Origin: Narthecium ossifragum
Taxonomy: Eukaryota > Streptophyta > Magnoliopsida > Dioscoreales > Nartheciaceae
Assembly: GCA_963920575.1 (NCBI GenBank)
Contig: OY986967.1
Location: 7,149,166-7,213,165 of the forward strand
Direction of reading: 5' to 3'
DNA: 64,000 bases
Shown: piece after piece, positions 34,860-45,339 of the stretch
How the letters are laid out: each line of letters starts with the position of its first letter
Numbering within the stretch: the first letter of the stretch is position 1
Program-made: the position numbers and the translations under genes
Notes under the pieces: generated by a model
What the model was told of the DNA's origin: nothing
Database searches by the model: none
Seen by the model: the letters and a program-made list of their open reading frames with translations, nothing else

Positions 34860-37233
34860 TGTGAGGATCTGTCCCTCTACCCCTGTGGCTCGTTGTAGAC
34901 CGCAAGGGCAATTTGGTAAATTGCGTCTTGTTGGTTTGTTTCACACCTGCGTGTGCACACACTGGCCTTGTATGTGTTAGTGTTTGTTTAGAATAGCTAG
35001 GTGGACCCGGGATCGAAAGATCTCAGCTCGGGCGCGCGGAAGCTTGCCTTTGGGCAGCTGACGACCCTTGAGCGATAGATCGCTCCTCGGAATGATCGAT
35101 CGGACTCGTGAGCGAGTCGGTGGGTTTTGACCCGCTCGGATCGATCCGACTTGGTGTTGGGATCGATCCGAGGCGCGAGCGACCGATCGCTCCTTGGAGC
35201 GATAGATCGGAATCACGTCAGTGGCTTTTCTGCTTCGCGAGGACGGCCGCCGTTGGCCGTCGCTCTCTCCTGTCAGAAGGGGAGGACTTTCCCTCCCCTC
35301 CTTCGCCTTTTCCCCCTCTTTCCCGGTTGTCCCCTCCCCCTTTCCTCCTTTTCTCCTTCCCCTTCCTTCTTCTTCTTCTTCCTTCCTCTTTTCTTCTCTC
35401 CCGACGTTGCTCTTCCCCTGTTTTTCCGGCAGCCACCTTCCCCTCTTCCATTCTCCCTCCTCCGACCATCAAATTGGGTGTTCTAAGGCTCGTTGGATCT
35501 GTGGCAACGAGAGGAAGACCCCTGAAGTGGTTTGGAACCTTGTTGGTGATCAACTCGCGGGGAATCAGCCGGGATAGCGTTCTTCGGTAGGTTCTTCTAC
35601 CTACTGTGTTCTTCCTTGGGTTTCTTTAGATCTAGCCGTTGCATCTTGTTGATCTTTGTCTTGTTAGTTTCCTTATGCCTAGTAGAATTACTGATATGAG
35701 TTTTATGAACTTTGGTTGAGATGTTAGTAGGTTTTATGCATGATTAAGCTCGGTTTCTCTGTTTTCTGCTGTTCTTGAAGAACAGCCGGCTTGCGGCGTG
35801 TTTTTCCGGCCGGCACGTACTTAATATTGGGTTGTGATAAGCATAAGAGTTGTAGATCTTTGAGTCTACTCTCTAACGCCACTGATTTCATAATTATCCG
35901 ATTTTCCTACGATTTGTTATGAATTGTTTGCTGGAGGGCTGCGTTGCAGCAATTGATTGATAAGTTAGTTTAATTAAAGGTTTTGATTGGTGTTTTCCCG
36001 TTAATTCAACCGTTGAATGATTATCGATTTTGGATATGTTGATCATGGTATGTACACCTACTGATGGCTAAGTTGGATCTTGAATTCGACGTCGTTTGGA
36101 TGTCGGATCGACGGGATCAATTAGCCCCTAAGTAGAGGTTTTGGGTTTTGAATATAATATTATATTTCAGAATATAATATTATATTGTGTACTGTTCATC
36201 ATCGTTTTTGGGGTTGCTTCCCGTTGTAAGAGTCTGCGGTCGACGGTCGTGGTACTGTCGTAATGCCGGGACCCGCTGAGGATCGGCTGGCAGCGGTTGG
36301 TAGTACCGCTGCAGCGATCCGGTTGACTTGTATGCTATCCTTGACATACTGTTGCATGCCTATCTCCTGTTTGTGTATGTCATAGCATGCATTGTTGAAT
36401 TATGCATTAGTTGCATTGGTTTGGGCGTGGGTGATCTTTGGGTCGCCGTCCCGAGGCTGAAAGCTCGGACTTAGCCCTAGGACCGGGGTTGGGCTGTTTG
36501 GACCCGGTTGGAATTGTGGTGTCCAGTCGATTCGATGATAGGCTTAGATGACTGGTGCACTTGTGGCTTGATGATTGTAGAGGTCGTGTCGGTCTTGAGT
36601 CGGATGTTGAGGTGTAGTCGGTGCCCCACTGTGCTGACCGGGGGCAGTAGTGAAGTTGCCTACTCAGCTTGTGTGTCACTAGTGTTATTCCTGCTATTGA
36701 GTGCTGCTCCTAGGCCTCAGGGACACGCGGTGGGGTTATAGGACCCTTGTATACACCCAGGTCCTACTTAAGGGCGACACTGTTGCGTTTCCCTCTTTCT
36801 TCTGTGTGTCGTAGTGTAGATCCCTACAGAGCTTAGTGCTCACACCTACCCAGGCTGCGTTTTGCAGGTGCAGGCGTCAGTTCTTCCTCTGTGGCCCATA
36901 CCGGGCAGTTGGTTGGCGGTGCGGCGGCGCCTGGTGGCTTTTGAGAGGTGGCGATATTTACTGCTTTTACCCTTTTGGCTAGTTAGTCTCCTTCGGGAGT
37001 AATGTTGTATTTGGATCTTCCCCTCTCCGAGGATATGTATATTAAACACTTTGGGTTTAAATCTGTGATTCGATGTTTTGCTAATCAATTGTTGTTTTAA
37101 TTTGAGGGTGCTTTTGGTGAATTGCTAGGGAGACCAATAGGTTAGAGGGAACCCTCGCAGTCTTTTTCCGCGTTTGTAGGTTCCGGTTCGCGTCGCCCAG
37201 CCCGGTTGGGCTTTCGCGGGTCGGGGTGCGACA
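34860..37233 (+). repeat. 5' LTR of the chromovirus-like element (2374 bp)
   Basis: It begins TGTGAGGATCTGTCC and ends GGTCGGGGTGCGACA. It is the same family as the solo LTR at 40417-42597 and more distantly related to those at 3721 and 45972. A palindrome-rich zone with GATCGATC cores lies at about 35071-35215. A CT-rich zone follows at 35230-35470. Confidence 0.92.
35071..35215. repeat. Palindromic GATCGATC cluster in LTR
   Basis: Several self-complementary units, such as GATCGATCGGACTCG near 35094 and GGATCGATCC near 35137 and 35160, with mixed AGCGATAGATCGCTCC pieces that pair with each other. Confidence 0.75.
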
Positions 37234-37236
37234 GCT

Positions 37237-37248
37237 TGGTATCAGAGC
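37237..37248 (+). promoter_or_regulatory. Primer-binding site (initiator Met tRNA type)
   Basis: TGGTATCAGAGC begins 3 bp after the LTR end, matching the 3' end of initiator methionine tRNA as used by most plant Ty1 and Ty3 elements. Confidence 0.9.
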
Positions 37249-37435
37249 ATAGGTTATAGGTCCCAGGGTTTTGGATCAGGATTCGGTTGAGATTGAGCGT
37301 GGAATGGGTTAGTTCTATGTCTAGAACATCCGTGCATGCTCATTTTGATGTGTTGTGTTTTTCCGCTTTATGTTGTGCTGCTTTGTCTTGGGTTTCGAAC
37401 GAGTGGACGCTCGTTTGTCGTTGGTGATTGCGCAG

Positions 37436-38602
37436 ATGTCGGGAGCTCGAGGCCGACCTTCTGTTGGTAGTAGGGGTGGGGCACGAATTGGTCAACCCGC
37501 CCGACCAGACAGGGTAGCACCTGTCAGGGAGGTCAGAGCTAGACGGACTGTGCCATCACCAACGACGGTTTCGGTCGCACGGGAGGAGGCCCTTCTCGCC
37601 GAGGAGGGGGTTCTCGCTCCGGTCGACGCGCGGACCGCTGTGGTGGTCTTGCTGGAGTTTCAGCAGTATGCCACCCGGTTCACTCACTTGGTCCGTTTCG
37701 CGAGGGCAGTGGCAGCAGATCCAGTGGCCAGGGCATGTCAGTTTGAGCAGAGGCTTCGATCAGAGATCAGGCGACGGACCAGTTCTTACCGCTTCTAGGC
37801 GCACTCAGCAGTTCTGGACTACGCCATGGCAGTGGAGGCGCAGTTGCGAGACGAGAGGTGCCGGGCAGTTCCACCGGCATCCTCTACCAGCACACCGCAG
37901 AGACCCCAGTTCAGAGGGGGATTCGGCAGAGGGAACCAGCGGCGTCAGCGACGCTTTCAGCAGCGGTCGCAGCACCCGCAGCAGTTCCAGGCACAGTTAC
38001 CGAGTCCACCAGGCCAGTTTCTCCTGACGGCCGGGCTGTCTGGGCAGGCTCCGTCAGGGGGAGGCCAGGGTCAGTAGCCTGATAGCGCGTCAGTCACGTG
38101 CTTCTCGTGCGGGCAGCTGGGACACTACCATAGGGACTGCCACTTGCGAGGAGCGCGGGGCGCTGTGCCGCAGGGGAGTCGAGGCGAAGGGTCCAGTGCT
38201 TGGCAGGGGAGCAGTGGCGGGCGTGGATCAGGGGCTGGACCGGGCCGCTCCAGAGGTGGAGGCGGCCAGCGGGGGTGTATGTTTGCTTTTCCGGTGCGTG
38301 AGCAGCCGGACACCGTTCAGCTTTACCAGCCGTACCAGCGGGCAGCGGCAGAGCCATCCGTGCACAGAGGGTTGGAGACGAGTTGGCTAGAGGTGGCACA
38401 GTCTGTAGACTCACCGATCGGTGGCACAGTCAGGGTAGGCCGGGTCTGCCGATCTTGTTCTTTGGAGGTTGGAGGCCTCCGTGTCTGGCTAGACCTGCGG
38501 GTGCTAGACATGACAGGCTTCGACGTGATACTCGGTATGGACTGGTTAGCAGCATACCGAGCTATCATCGACTGTGGTCGCCATCTTTTTCCGCGTTTGT
38601 AG
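37436..38602 (+). pseudogene. Chromovirus-like gag-protease, internally deleted
   Basis: One frame runs from ATG 37436 to 38602 with only two TAG stops (37796-37798 and 38075-38077). The N-terminal part is Arg/Gly-rich. A short gag capsid part reads VARACQFEQRLRSEIR, then VEAQLRDER and a Gln/Gly/Arg-rich stretch. Next is the CCHC zinc knuckle CFSCGQLGHYHRDC. The protease C-terminal half follows: GGTVRVGRVCRSC, then MTGFDVILGMDWL. The protease D-T/S-G active site is missing, and much of the capsid N-domain is deleted. The family looks like Tekay/Del. Confidence 0.85.
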
Positions 38603-38656
38603 GTTCTGGTTCGCGTTGCCCGGCCCAGTTGGGCTTTCGCGGGTCGGGGCGCGACA
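38584..38656 (+). repeat. Remnant of the 3' LTR (last 73 bp)
   Basis: It aligns to 37161-37233 with a few mismatches, starts TCTTTTTCCGCG and ends GCGACA just before AAAAG. It marks the deletion joint inside the protease frame. Confidence 0.9.
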
Positions 38657-38698
38657 AAAAGAACTAAACTAAACTTGGGGGAAAAAATCATTTGTTGC

Positions 38699-39010
38699 TC
38701 AAAGCCCCACCTGCAAAGCTAGCTTCCTAAACGCCATATTGACCTTCGTCTCGGACGGTGGTGAGAATCCTGCGGCCTTGCGGAGGATGGCGGGGGTGAG
38801 GAAGATCTCCTTCTGGATCATAGCGTCGTTGATGTAGTTGGAGTTGTTGGCATACCGCAACTTCCAGTTCGTTGATGTAGTAGAAGATCTCACCTTGTAA
38901 AAATGGCCAAATCCAACCTCTCCAAGCTTATGAGTTACAATTTGCCCATCATAGCTGCCACAAAGAGAAGTCCATATAAGATTGAGGGAATTCTCAACGT
39001 GCTTTAACAA
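38699..39010 (-). pseudogene. Chimeric captured frame: kinase glycine loop plus mago nashi fragment
   Basis: The minus frame reads [12 protein letters not shown], like the protein kinase glycine loop KLGEGGFGxVYK, followed at the DNA level by a GTGAGA donor-like string. It then reads [19 protein letters not shown] and IFLTPAIL, matching mago nashi (exon junction complex subunit), where [13 protein letters not shown] is nearly invariant. After that the sequence does not follow mago. The frame thus joins pieces of two host genes inside Helitron E. The mago match is strong; the kinase match is shorter and less certain. Confidence 0.6.
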
Positions 39011-39590
39011 TCCAGTTAAAGAAGCAGCACAACCACAAACTTACGTATTAGCAATAAATCATAAAACTTTTGAGACATCATTCTACATAAAATGCTTGTA
39101 GTATTATCCTACTCTAAAATCTGTCTCACATTAACCAAGACATTGCCCAATGTTAAAAGCAGTTCAGTTTATAAAAGAAAAAAGAAATTTTGCAATACTC
39201 ATGAGATCGGACTATTATAGCACCTTTTGTTGACAAACTTTCATTCTTTCTACTTATCCATGACAACTTACATCAAACAGAGCATCAACTTCAGCATGTC
39301 CGTCAATACTTTCATTCAATTCCTGGATGCACTTGGGGAGAACCATCTCCAAATGAGCTATAGCTCTTCAAGAGGTTCATATGTAACTTAAATTCAGCTA
39401 CAGTAACATCTTGCAAACCGTGAAAGACCATGTGAAATAAATTTCGTGTTGTACATTTAGCAAAGATATGAAAATGAATTGATTACCAACAGAATAAAAG
39501 AATCAGGATTATGGAAAACAGAATGAGTAGCCACTACATAAGGGAATGTTCTCAGTAATTGCAATGAAAATTAACTTAGCATTGCAATAA
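39011..39590. other. Helitron E interior, AT-rich
   Basis: Intron-like sequence between captured exons; no domain seen. Confidence 0.35.
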
Positions 39591-39599
39591 TTTTTGTGA

Positions 39600-39944
39600 T
39601 TAACTTGGACAGCGTGTTCCCGTGTCTGCGACGGCGAGGAACTGGGGACTGCAGATCGTAGTCGTTGACGGGGGTGCTTGAATGATGGCCGGCGGCGCAT
39701 GGGATGGCCGGCGAGAGAGAGTGGAGTGGATCCTATGGGCTTGGAGGTCGATGAAATCGGAGTAGGCTCCTAAGAGGTACCGTCGAGCTTGGAGTGGAGA
39801 GGACAGCGACGGGATCACATAGGAACAGGGGGGAGAATACCGTGTAACGCCACGGTAGATGGAGCTACACTTGTCGGCGGCGCAGGGGGGCATCCCACTG
39901 ATCCGGTCCTTGGTGGCTGCCACATCTCCACCCTCGACATCCAT
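39600..39944 (-). pseudogene. Possible captured AP2-domain gene fragment
   Basis: The minus frame includes CSSIYRGVTR, identical to the start of the AP2 DNA-binding domain in AINTEGUMENTA/WRINKLED-type factors. About 25 residues later comes YLLGAY, like the VYLGAY strand of the same domain. The intervening residues do not match AP2, so an intron read-through or rearrangement is likely. It is a fragment, and could still be chance for the second block. Confidence 0.4.
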
Positions 39945-40411
39945 CTTCAGAGGAGGGGGATTAGCGGGGCCGGACGGCGGCTGCTCCGATTAGGACGACG
40001 CGACCCCGAGCACCATCTCAACCTCCTCCCAAATTCTCTCTCTATCTCAATCACCCTCTCGATGCCTCGGAAAGGAAGGGGGTGAATAATCGGAAGGCCC
40101 AAGGGGTCGGAGAGGGGAAGAGCGGAGAGGTTAGGGAGTCCTGCAGCGTCAGCGATGCGCACGCCCCCTCCCTGTGAATGCCATCCATGGCAACGCCGAC
40201 TCCAATGCGAAGGACACGCACCGCCGCCGTCGGGGCGGATCACAAAGGCTCTGTGAACAGAGGTTTGTCGGAGGCGGAGAGGGAAACAACAAACGAAGGA
40301 ACAATGGCTGGGCAGGCTCGGAGACGGCGTGCTCGCGTCGCATGGGGTCGGGGGAGGTGTGAGGGCGTGTTCGGGACGGGGGAGGTGTGAGGAGCGGAGG
40401 AGAAGGGAAGT
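39945..40411. other. GC-rich captured block in Helitron E, left part
   Basis: GC-rich DNA with only compositional frames. Its end continues, after the solo LTR, at 42603. Together they resemble 15950-16130 of Helitron A. Confidence 0.5.
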
Positions 40412-41679
40412 AGACTTGTCGCGCTCCGACCCGCGTAGGCCCAACCGGGCCGAGCGACGCGAAGCGGAACCTAACTTACTGCGGAAATTTGGCGAGGTTT
40501 CTCTCTAATCGTAGTTGTTACCCTAACAATTCAGAACCATCCTATGTTAACACAAATACAAAACTCAAAGACTGAACTGACATATATTAAAAAACCTCAA
40601 AACAGGGAAATTATACATTTATCACTCCCGTAGGAGACTATCTATAACAAAAGGGGTAAAATTGGAATATCGTCACCTCTCAAGCACCGCCAGACGCCGC
40701 CACGTCACCAAACACTGGCCTGGTAGGGGCGACCGAAGAAGAGCTAGCGCAAGCACCTGCAAAACGCAGCCCGGGTAGGAGTGAGCACTAAGCTCAGCGG
40801 GGACACTACACTACGACACTTACAAGGGAGGGAACACAACAGTGCCGTCCCCCAAGCCCATCCTAGGTGTATACAAGGGTCCCATAACCCTACCGGAAGT
40901 CCGTGAACGCAGGCCCAAAACACTGTATACTCTCAATAGGAAACAGAACACTGTTTGGCGGGCCAAAACACCGCTGGGCAGGCACTCCTCCTCCCAAGAG
41001 TTTAAGGACACCGGACTCCGGCTACACTTCTGATACGACTTTGGAGACGACACGACCTCTAAACCTCAAACAACATGTATTCATGTCAAACTAACCCTAT
41101 CATCGAAAACGACTGAATACTACAAATCGAGTCCTGGACCAAGCTTCCCGCAACGGTCCTAGACCTAGATCCGGGCTACCCGAAACCCCCGGATCGGCAA
41201 CGCCCTACACAGATGCAACTAATGCACAACACAATGTATGCAATGACATGCGCAGGATAAAGCATGTAAGCATGCAACAATATGTGATGATATAAAATAA
41301 CAAGGTCTGGCACGGCAACCTGCCGGCCCGGGGTGGTGAACAGATAAGTAAGGTCTAAGGAGCTGCTGCAGTGGTACCCCACCAACTGCCAGCAGTCCAC
41401 CACAACACCAGCACCAGAAAGCAGCCCCGCAAACAACAGCTTACAGATATAACAGATAAATCCCTCGGCGCACGCCGGCATGCGAGGCTACAAAAAGCTG
41501 TAGGGTTACCCGCCCGTTTATTCTAAACACCCCGGGAATCATCACTCCCCCGGTTCACCACTGCCCTATTATAGAGCTAACATGCTTAAACATATGTACC
41601 ATGTATTAAGACAGTAAAGAAAACCATCATACCAAGCCCCGCGGGCGAAACCCAGAAGAAATCTCTGACTCTGCTGTAG

Positions 41680-41922
41680 ACAGATCGATCCCTCCCTCCA
41701 AGGGAGGATCGATCCATCTAATGGCAGAGAACGATCTCCCCCTATCGCGCCGAGTCCGATCGATCCGTCCTCCCAGGATAATCGATCCGACTCGCGATAG
41801 GGAACATCCCATGCTACCCAAGGCACCGGGATCGATCGTCCTCACCCGAGACCGATCGATCCTGCTCGGATCAGCATGACCAACAAGGAGGGATCGATCC
41901 GTCTCACAGACGGATCGATAGC
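41680..41922. repeat. Array of GGATCGATCC palindromes in solo LTR
   Basis: About eight GATCGATC cores, several within inverted pairs such as GGATCGATCCGTCT facing AGACGGATCGAT at about 41892-41920. Confidence 0.8.
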
Positions 41923-42289
41923 GTGGGGTTCTCCGGTATCCCTCCGGCGAGAAATACCGTCGAAAAACTCCACCAATTCCCACTAAAACCTGGGATCTAG
42001 TGGTACGAAGGATCACAAATCCAAAACCAGTGGAAATACTACAATCTAATAAGTATACAACAAGATCTAAGCAAAGGAAACACAGAAAACCGGAAAACCT
42101 CCGAAAACCCGGAATAAATGTAGGTAGGATCCCTACCTATGCAAGAGCAGCTTCAATCCCAGCTGCTAGGCCTTGGATCGTCCGTAACCTCTTCGAAATT
42201 CAGACAAAATCTCAGCCAAGAACTCGGATTTCCAAAGATATTCAAGGAAGAAGGTTCTGTTTGTTTTATAGGCAAACGAACTGACTTAG

Positions 42290-42390
42290 CAGGATCGATC
42301 CGTCCAAGGAGACAGATCGATCCGTCCAAGAGAACGATCGATCCGGCCAAGAGAACGATCGATCCAGCCCAAGAGACCGATCGATCCGTC
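42290..42390. repeat. Second GATCGATCC cluster in solo LTR
   Basis: Five GATCGATCC units (one imperfect at AGATCGATCC) spaced by about 20 bp with AGGAGACA/AGAGAACG-like spacers. Confidence 0.8.
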
Positions 42391-42798
42391 TTTCGCAGGA
42401 AGCTGACTTGGGCTAAAACTTAAGCCCAAGCCCGGATCTTTCGATCCCGGGTCCCACTAACCATTCTAGCCAAACATTACCACAAACATGGTCAGTGTGT
42501 GCACACGCGAGTGTGAAACAAGCCGATAAGGCGCAATTTACCAAATTGCCCTTGCGGTCCACGACGAGCCACATGAGTAGAGGGGCGGGTCATCACAAGA
42601 CTGAGGCGGTTGGCGAGAGAGGAGAGGGGAGTGGGTCGGGGAACCGGATATGGGGGAAGTGGGGGAGAAGATATGTGGCCACGCAGGATCACACGTAAGC
42701 ATCCATGTAGGACATTGGTTGCCACATTGGATGCCACATTGGATGCCAGTAGGACAATGCTAACGTTATTTTATAACCATAGCTTCATATAAGTATTG

Positions 42799-42799
<1 letters not shown>

Positions 42800-42853
<54 letters not shown>

Positions 42854-43450
42854 GTGTGTGTGTGTATATCCGGCTGTCTCTTCTCCCTTTCTTTTCTATT
42901 GCTCTCACCTTGGCCTACCAAAAGTCTCCATACTATCCTCTTTTGACATTATGCCAATCTAACTAATTAAGGGAAGCTTATTATCAAATAAAAGTAAGAG
43001 AGGCGGTGGTTCCAGCTAGGATTCTCGTGCCCCAGATCTGGGATCTTCCAGAAATAAACCGAGACCAAACCCGTACTAGAATTGCAAGTTCAGGAATCTC
43101 TTAGATCGTCAATAGTATAAGTGCAGCAACTTCTTCTATTTTTCTATATTGATTCAGCCATAATCTCTCAAAACGAAAAACACGAAAGTTCTAGAGCTCT
43201 TTCTTCCCTTTCCATAGCATCCTGAATCATTCTAATCAGAGCTCCGATCAACAAGTTATGCTCCGATTAGAAGAAGTTATGCCTAGATTACTAACTGTTC
43301 TCCAGAATTCCCCAATCAACTTTGTTTTGCGCTTGAAACCTTCAGTTGTATCCTAAATCAAAATATACGAATAATGAGTAAATTTAGACACAAAATAAGT
43401 ATAGAAGACTAAGCATTAAGGGAGAAAAATGTCATTTTGCATTCTCATCA
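42800..43450 (-). repeat. Athila-like right LTR, piece 3
   Basis: TA microsatellite (42803-42851) and (TG)n, followed by sequence matching 16560-17085. It ends TCTCATCA at 43450, directly followed by GATGC and the copia reading frame. The last 75 bp have no clear match in the left copy. Confidence 0.7.
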
Positions 43451-44833
43451 GATGCATAAATAGTCAACACCACTTTCACTCATTGTTTCCACATGATATC
43501 CATTAACGCGTAGATCCTTGAAACTGAGTAGATTCCTTTTGGATCTAATGGAGTATAAAGAATCATCGATTGATAGTTTTGTTTCTCTGGGCAAAACTAT
43601 TGTTGAACTTCCAGAGGCTTCAATCAGATCTACAAGACCAGATATTGTATTAACAATTGATTCTTTCAATGTTAACTGTGAAAAGTATTTACGATTTCGA
43701 GGTATCATATTTGTTATTGCACTATTTGCAAGTCATGCATCATCATCCATTTAGTAAACAATTAGAGCAATATATATATCCACACAATATTCATAAACTT
43801 TAAAATACATAAAGATAAACAGCCAAGTTCCTACTAGTAGAATAAAAACACACTAGTTATATTACATAATGCTAGTTAGTATCCATCCAGTCTTCAGGAC
43901 ATGCTAGCAAATCCGATACATCCAAAGATGTACCAACCATGGGGTCATTAGGGAGTCCAACCCGTCAAAATCTGTGAAGTTCATCTCAACACATTTCTTC
44001 TTCCCTTTTGCTATGTATTGCTCCACAACATGCTTGGGCGCACAACAGGTGCGAAACCAGTGCCCTTTCTCCCCACATCGGTAGCACTCATCATGTATTC
44101 TCTTATAAGTTTCCTCTTGAGCCTCATTTCTCATTCTATTCTCTACTTGATCATTTTTAGGGAAGGGTGAGGGGCATTATGTCCATCACGATAACAATGA
44201 AACCAATCATTACCTCGCCCATGACCACGGCCTCGTTCGCATCCACGACCACGTCTATGACCCTTTCCACGATAGGTACTAACATTTGCTTCTGGAAATA
44301 TGGCCTAACCAGAGGGACGGGACTAATGACTTTTCAACAGGATTTGGTTCTGTTTCTCAGCTCTAAGTGAGGCATCAATCAGTCCGGAATATTTCTTATA
44401 ATCACGTTGCCTATACTGCTATTGTAAAATCAAGTTCGAGGTGTGGAAGGTGGAGAAGATCTTCTCAAGTTTATGTTGGTCAGATACAGGTTGGCCACAT
44501 AATTCTAATTTGGAGGTGATTTTGTGGAGGGCTGAATTGTACTCACTAAGAGTTTTAAAATCTTGAAACCGTAGGTGAATCCAGCCGTACTGGGCAGTGG
44601 GGAGGACAATAGTTCTAAAGTGTTGAAACTTATCACTCAAATTTTTCCACAAATCTAGGAGGTCCCGCACAGCAAGATACTCTTTTTTCATATCCCCATG
44701 GATGTGGCGACGAAGAAATATATTGGTATTGTGTTTTTCATTTCGTGTGGATGTATTCCCCTCCTCAATAGTGTTTCATAGGTTTCTACCAATAAGATGG
44801 AGTTCAGCATCCAGCGCCCAGGATAAATAGTTA
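43451..44833 (-). pseudogene. Copia (UBN2-type) gag and protease fragment, right half
   Basis: On the minus strand the order is: gag UBN2 domain (SWALDAELHLIG at about 44815; KKEYLAVRDLLDLWKNLSDK; LPTAQYGWIHLRFQDFKTLS; LEKIFSTFH), then a CCHC knuckle CYRCGEKGHWFRTC (about 44080), then protease-region text (SKRNLLSFKDLRVNGYHVET) ending at 43451. Stops at about 44772 and 44415 and others break it. The N-terminus of gag is lost at the MITE. Its continuation is at 3685 downwards on the minus strand. Confidence 0.8.
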
Positions 44834-44837
44834 CTAG

Positions 44838-45094
44838 GGATAATATCATTTTAGTACCCTCTAGTTTCATGAATTATCAATTTGGACCCTTTATTTTAAA
44901 ACATAACAAACATGGTTTGTAGTTAACAATCTAGTCATTTTAGTCCCATTGGCGTTAAGTCAACAAACGGCGTTAGCACACTTGGCACTAAATTGAAAAA
45001 TTAGTTAACTACAGACCCGGTTTTGTTACGTTTTAAAACACAGGGTCCAGATTGTAATTCTTAAAACTAAAGGGTACCAAAATGATATTGTTCC
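44838..45094. mobile_element. MITE with long terminal inverted repeats
   Basis: The arms of about 95 bp are 44838-44932 and 45000-45094 inverted, sharing AATATCATTTT, TTTGGACCCT-like and TGTAGTTAAC blocks. The total is 257 bp with almost no interior. The ends resemble in style those of the Pack-MULE at 517 (TACCCTxTAGTTT). No clear target duplication was found. Confidence 0.7.
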
Positions 45095-45339
45095 AATATA
45101 TATGATGATTTTTTCATGTATGTATGATGAAAATTAATTGATTAGTTTATTGATTAATTATTTGTTTATCGGGCTTGTGCATGCATGCTAGGAATGTTGG
45201 ATTCGGCTTAGAACAGTGAATCCAAGAAATTGAATCTTCCTTGATTGTGATTGGGACTAATCAGATTTGGCGTGTAAGTCTCAACTGAACTAGCTAGACC
45301 ATACTAGTCAATGTGATGCATTTAACGTGCACCAATGTG

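Larger units (their letters stand above)
34860..38656 (+). mobile_element. Deleted Ty3 chromovirus-like element with 5-bp duplication
   Basis: AAAAG flanks it at 34855-34859 and 38657-38661. It has a complete 5' LTR (34860-37233), a primer-binding site, part of gag and protease, and then only the last 73 bp of a 3' LTR (38584-38656). RT, RNase H, integrase and most of the 3' LTR are gone by one large internal deletion. The retained duplication shows both original ends are present. It is nested in Helitron E. Confidence 0.93.
40417..42597 (-). mobile_element. Solo LTR, Ty3 chromovirus-like family 1
   Basis: The perfect 5-bp duplication AGACT flanks it at 40412-40416 and 42598-42602. It starts TGTCGCGCTCCGAC and ends GGGTCATCACA, the reverse of the LTR at 34860-37233, with the same length class (2181 bp). 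It has no internal region. Palindrome arrays with GGATCGATCC cores lie at about 41680-41922 and 42290-42390. This is a textbook product of LTR-LTR recombination. Confidence 0.95.
33344..42799 (-). mobile_element. Helitron E (non-autonomous), with two nested LTR insertions
   Basis: On the minus strand it starts TCAATACTTATATGAAG at 42799 after an A. It ends with the hairpin CCGTGCC..GGCACG (33356-33371) and CTAG at 33344, followed by T. The hairpin lies about 11 bp before CTAG, as expected. The 5' end resembles that of Helitron A with a few changes. Without the nested elements (34860-38661 and 40417-42602) it is about 3.5 kb. It carries a chimeric kinase/mago nashi frame, a possible AP2 fragment and the GC-rich block shared with Helitron A. 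No Rep/helicase is seen. The 5' boundary is less certain than the 3' one. Confidence 0.6.
3686..43450 (-). mobile_element. Athila-like Ty3 retrotransposon with heavily interrupted LTRs
   Basis: The span includes later insertions. Left LTR pieces are 3686-3720, 6693-7477 and 16541 to about 17085. Right LTR pieces are 24459-24923, 32951-33343 and 42800-43450. The coding part is 18378-23759 on the minus strand in the order gag, protease, RT, RNase H, integrase. Corresponding LTR pieces align: for example TGTCTAGCCTAG appears near 6747 and 24543, and the long stretch after the TA microsatellite at 16560-17085 matches 42855-43375. The right end is the CA at 43449-43450, followed by GATGC. The left flank ends TGATG, and removing the element restores an uninterrupted copia frame. 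The inner end of the left LTR is unclear because the copies stop matching after about 17085. Confidence 0.75.

Noticed and set aside
35108..35590. 160-codon protein in an LTR
   Set aside because: It is inside LTR sequence, caused by CT-rich composition and GATCGATC palindromes.
39789..40390. Plus-strand frames of 60-98 codons
   Set aside because: They are GC-driven and lie opposite the possible AP2 fragment or in shared Helitron DNA; no domain is seen.
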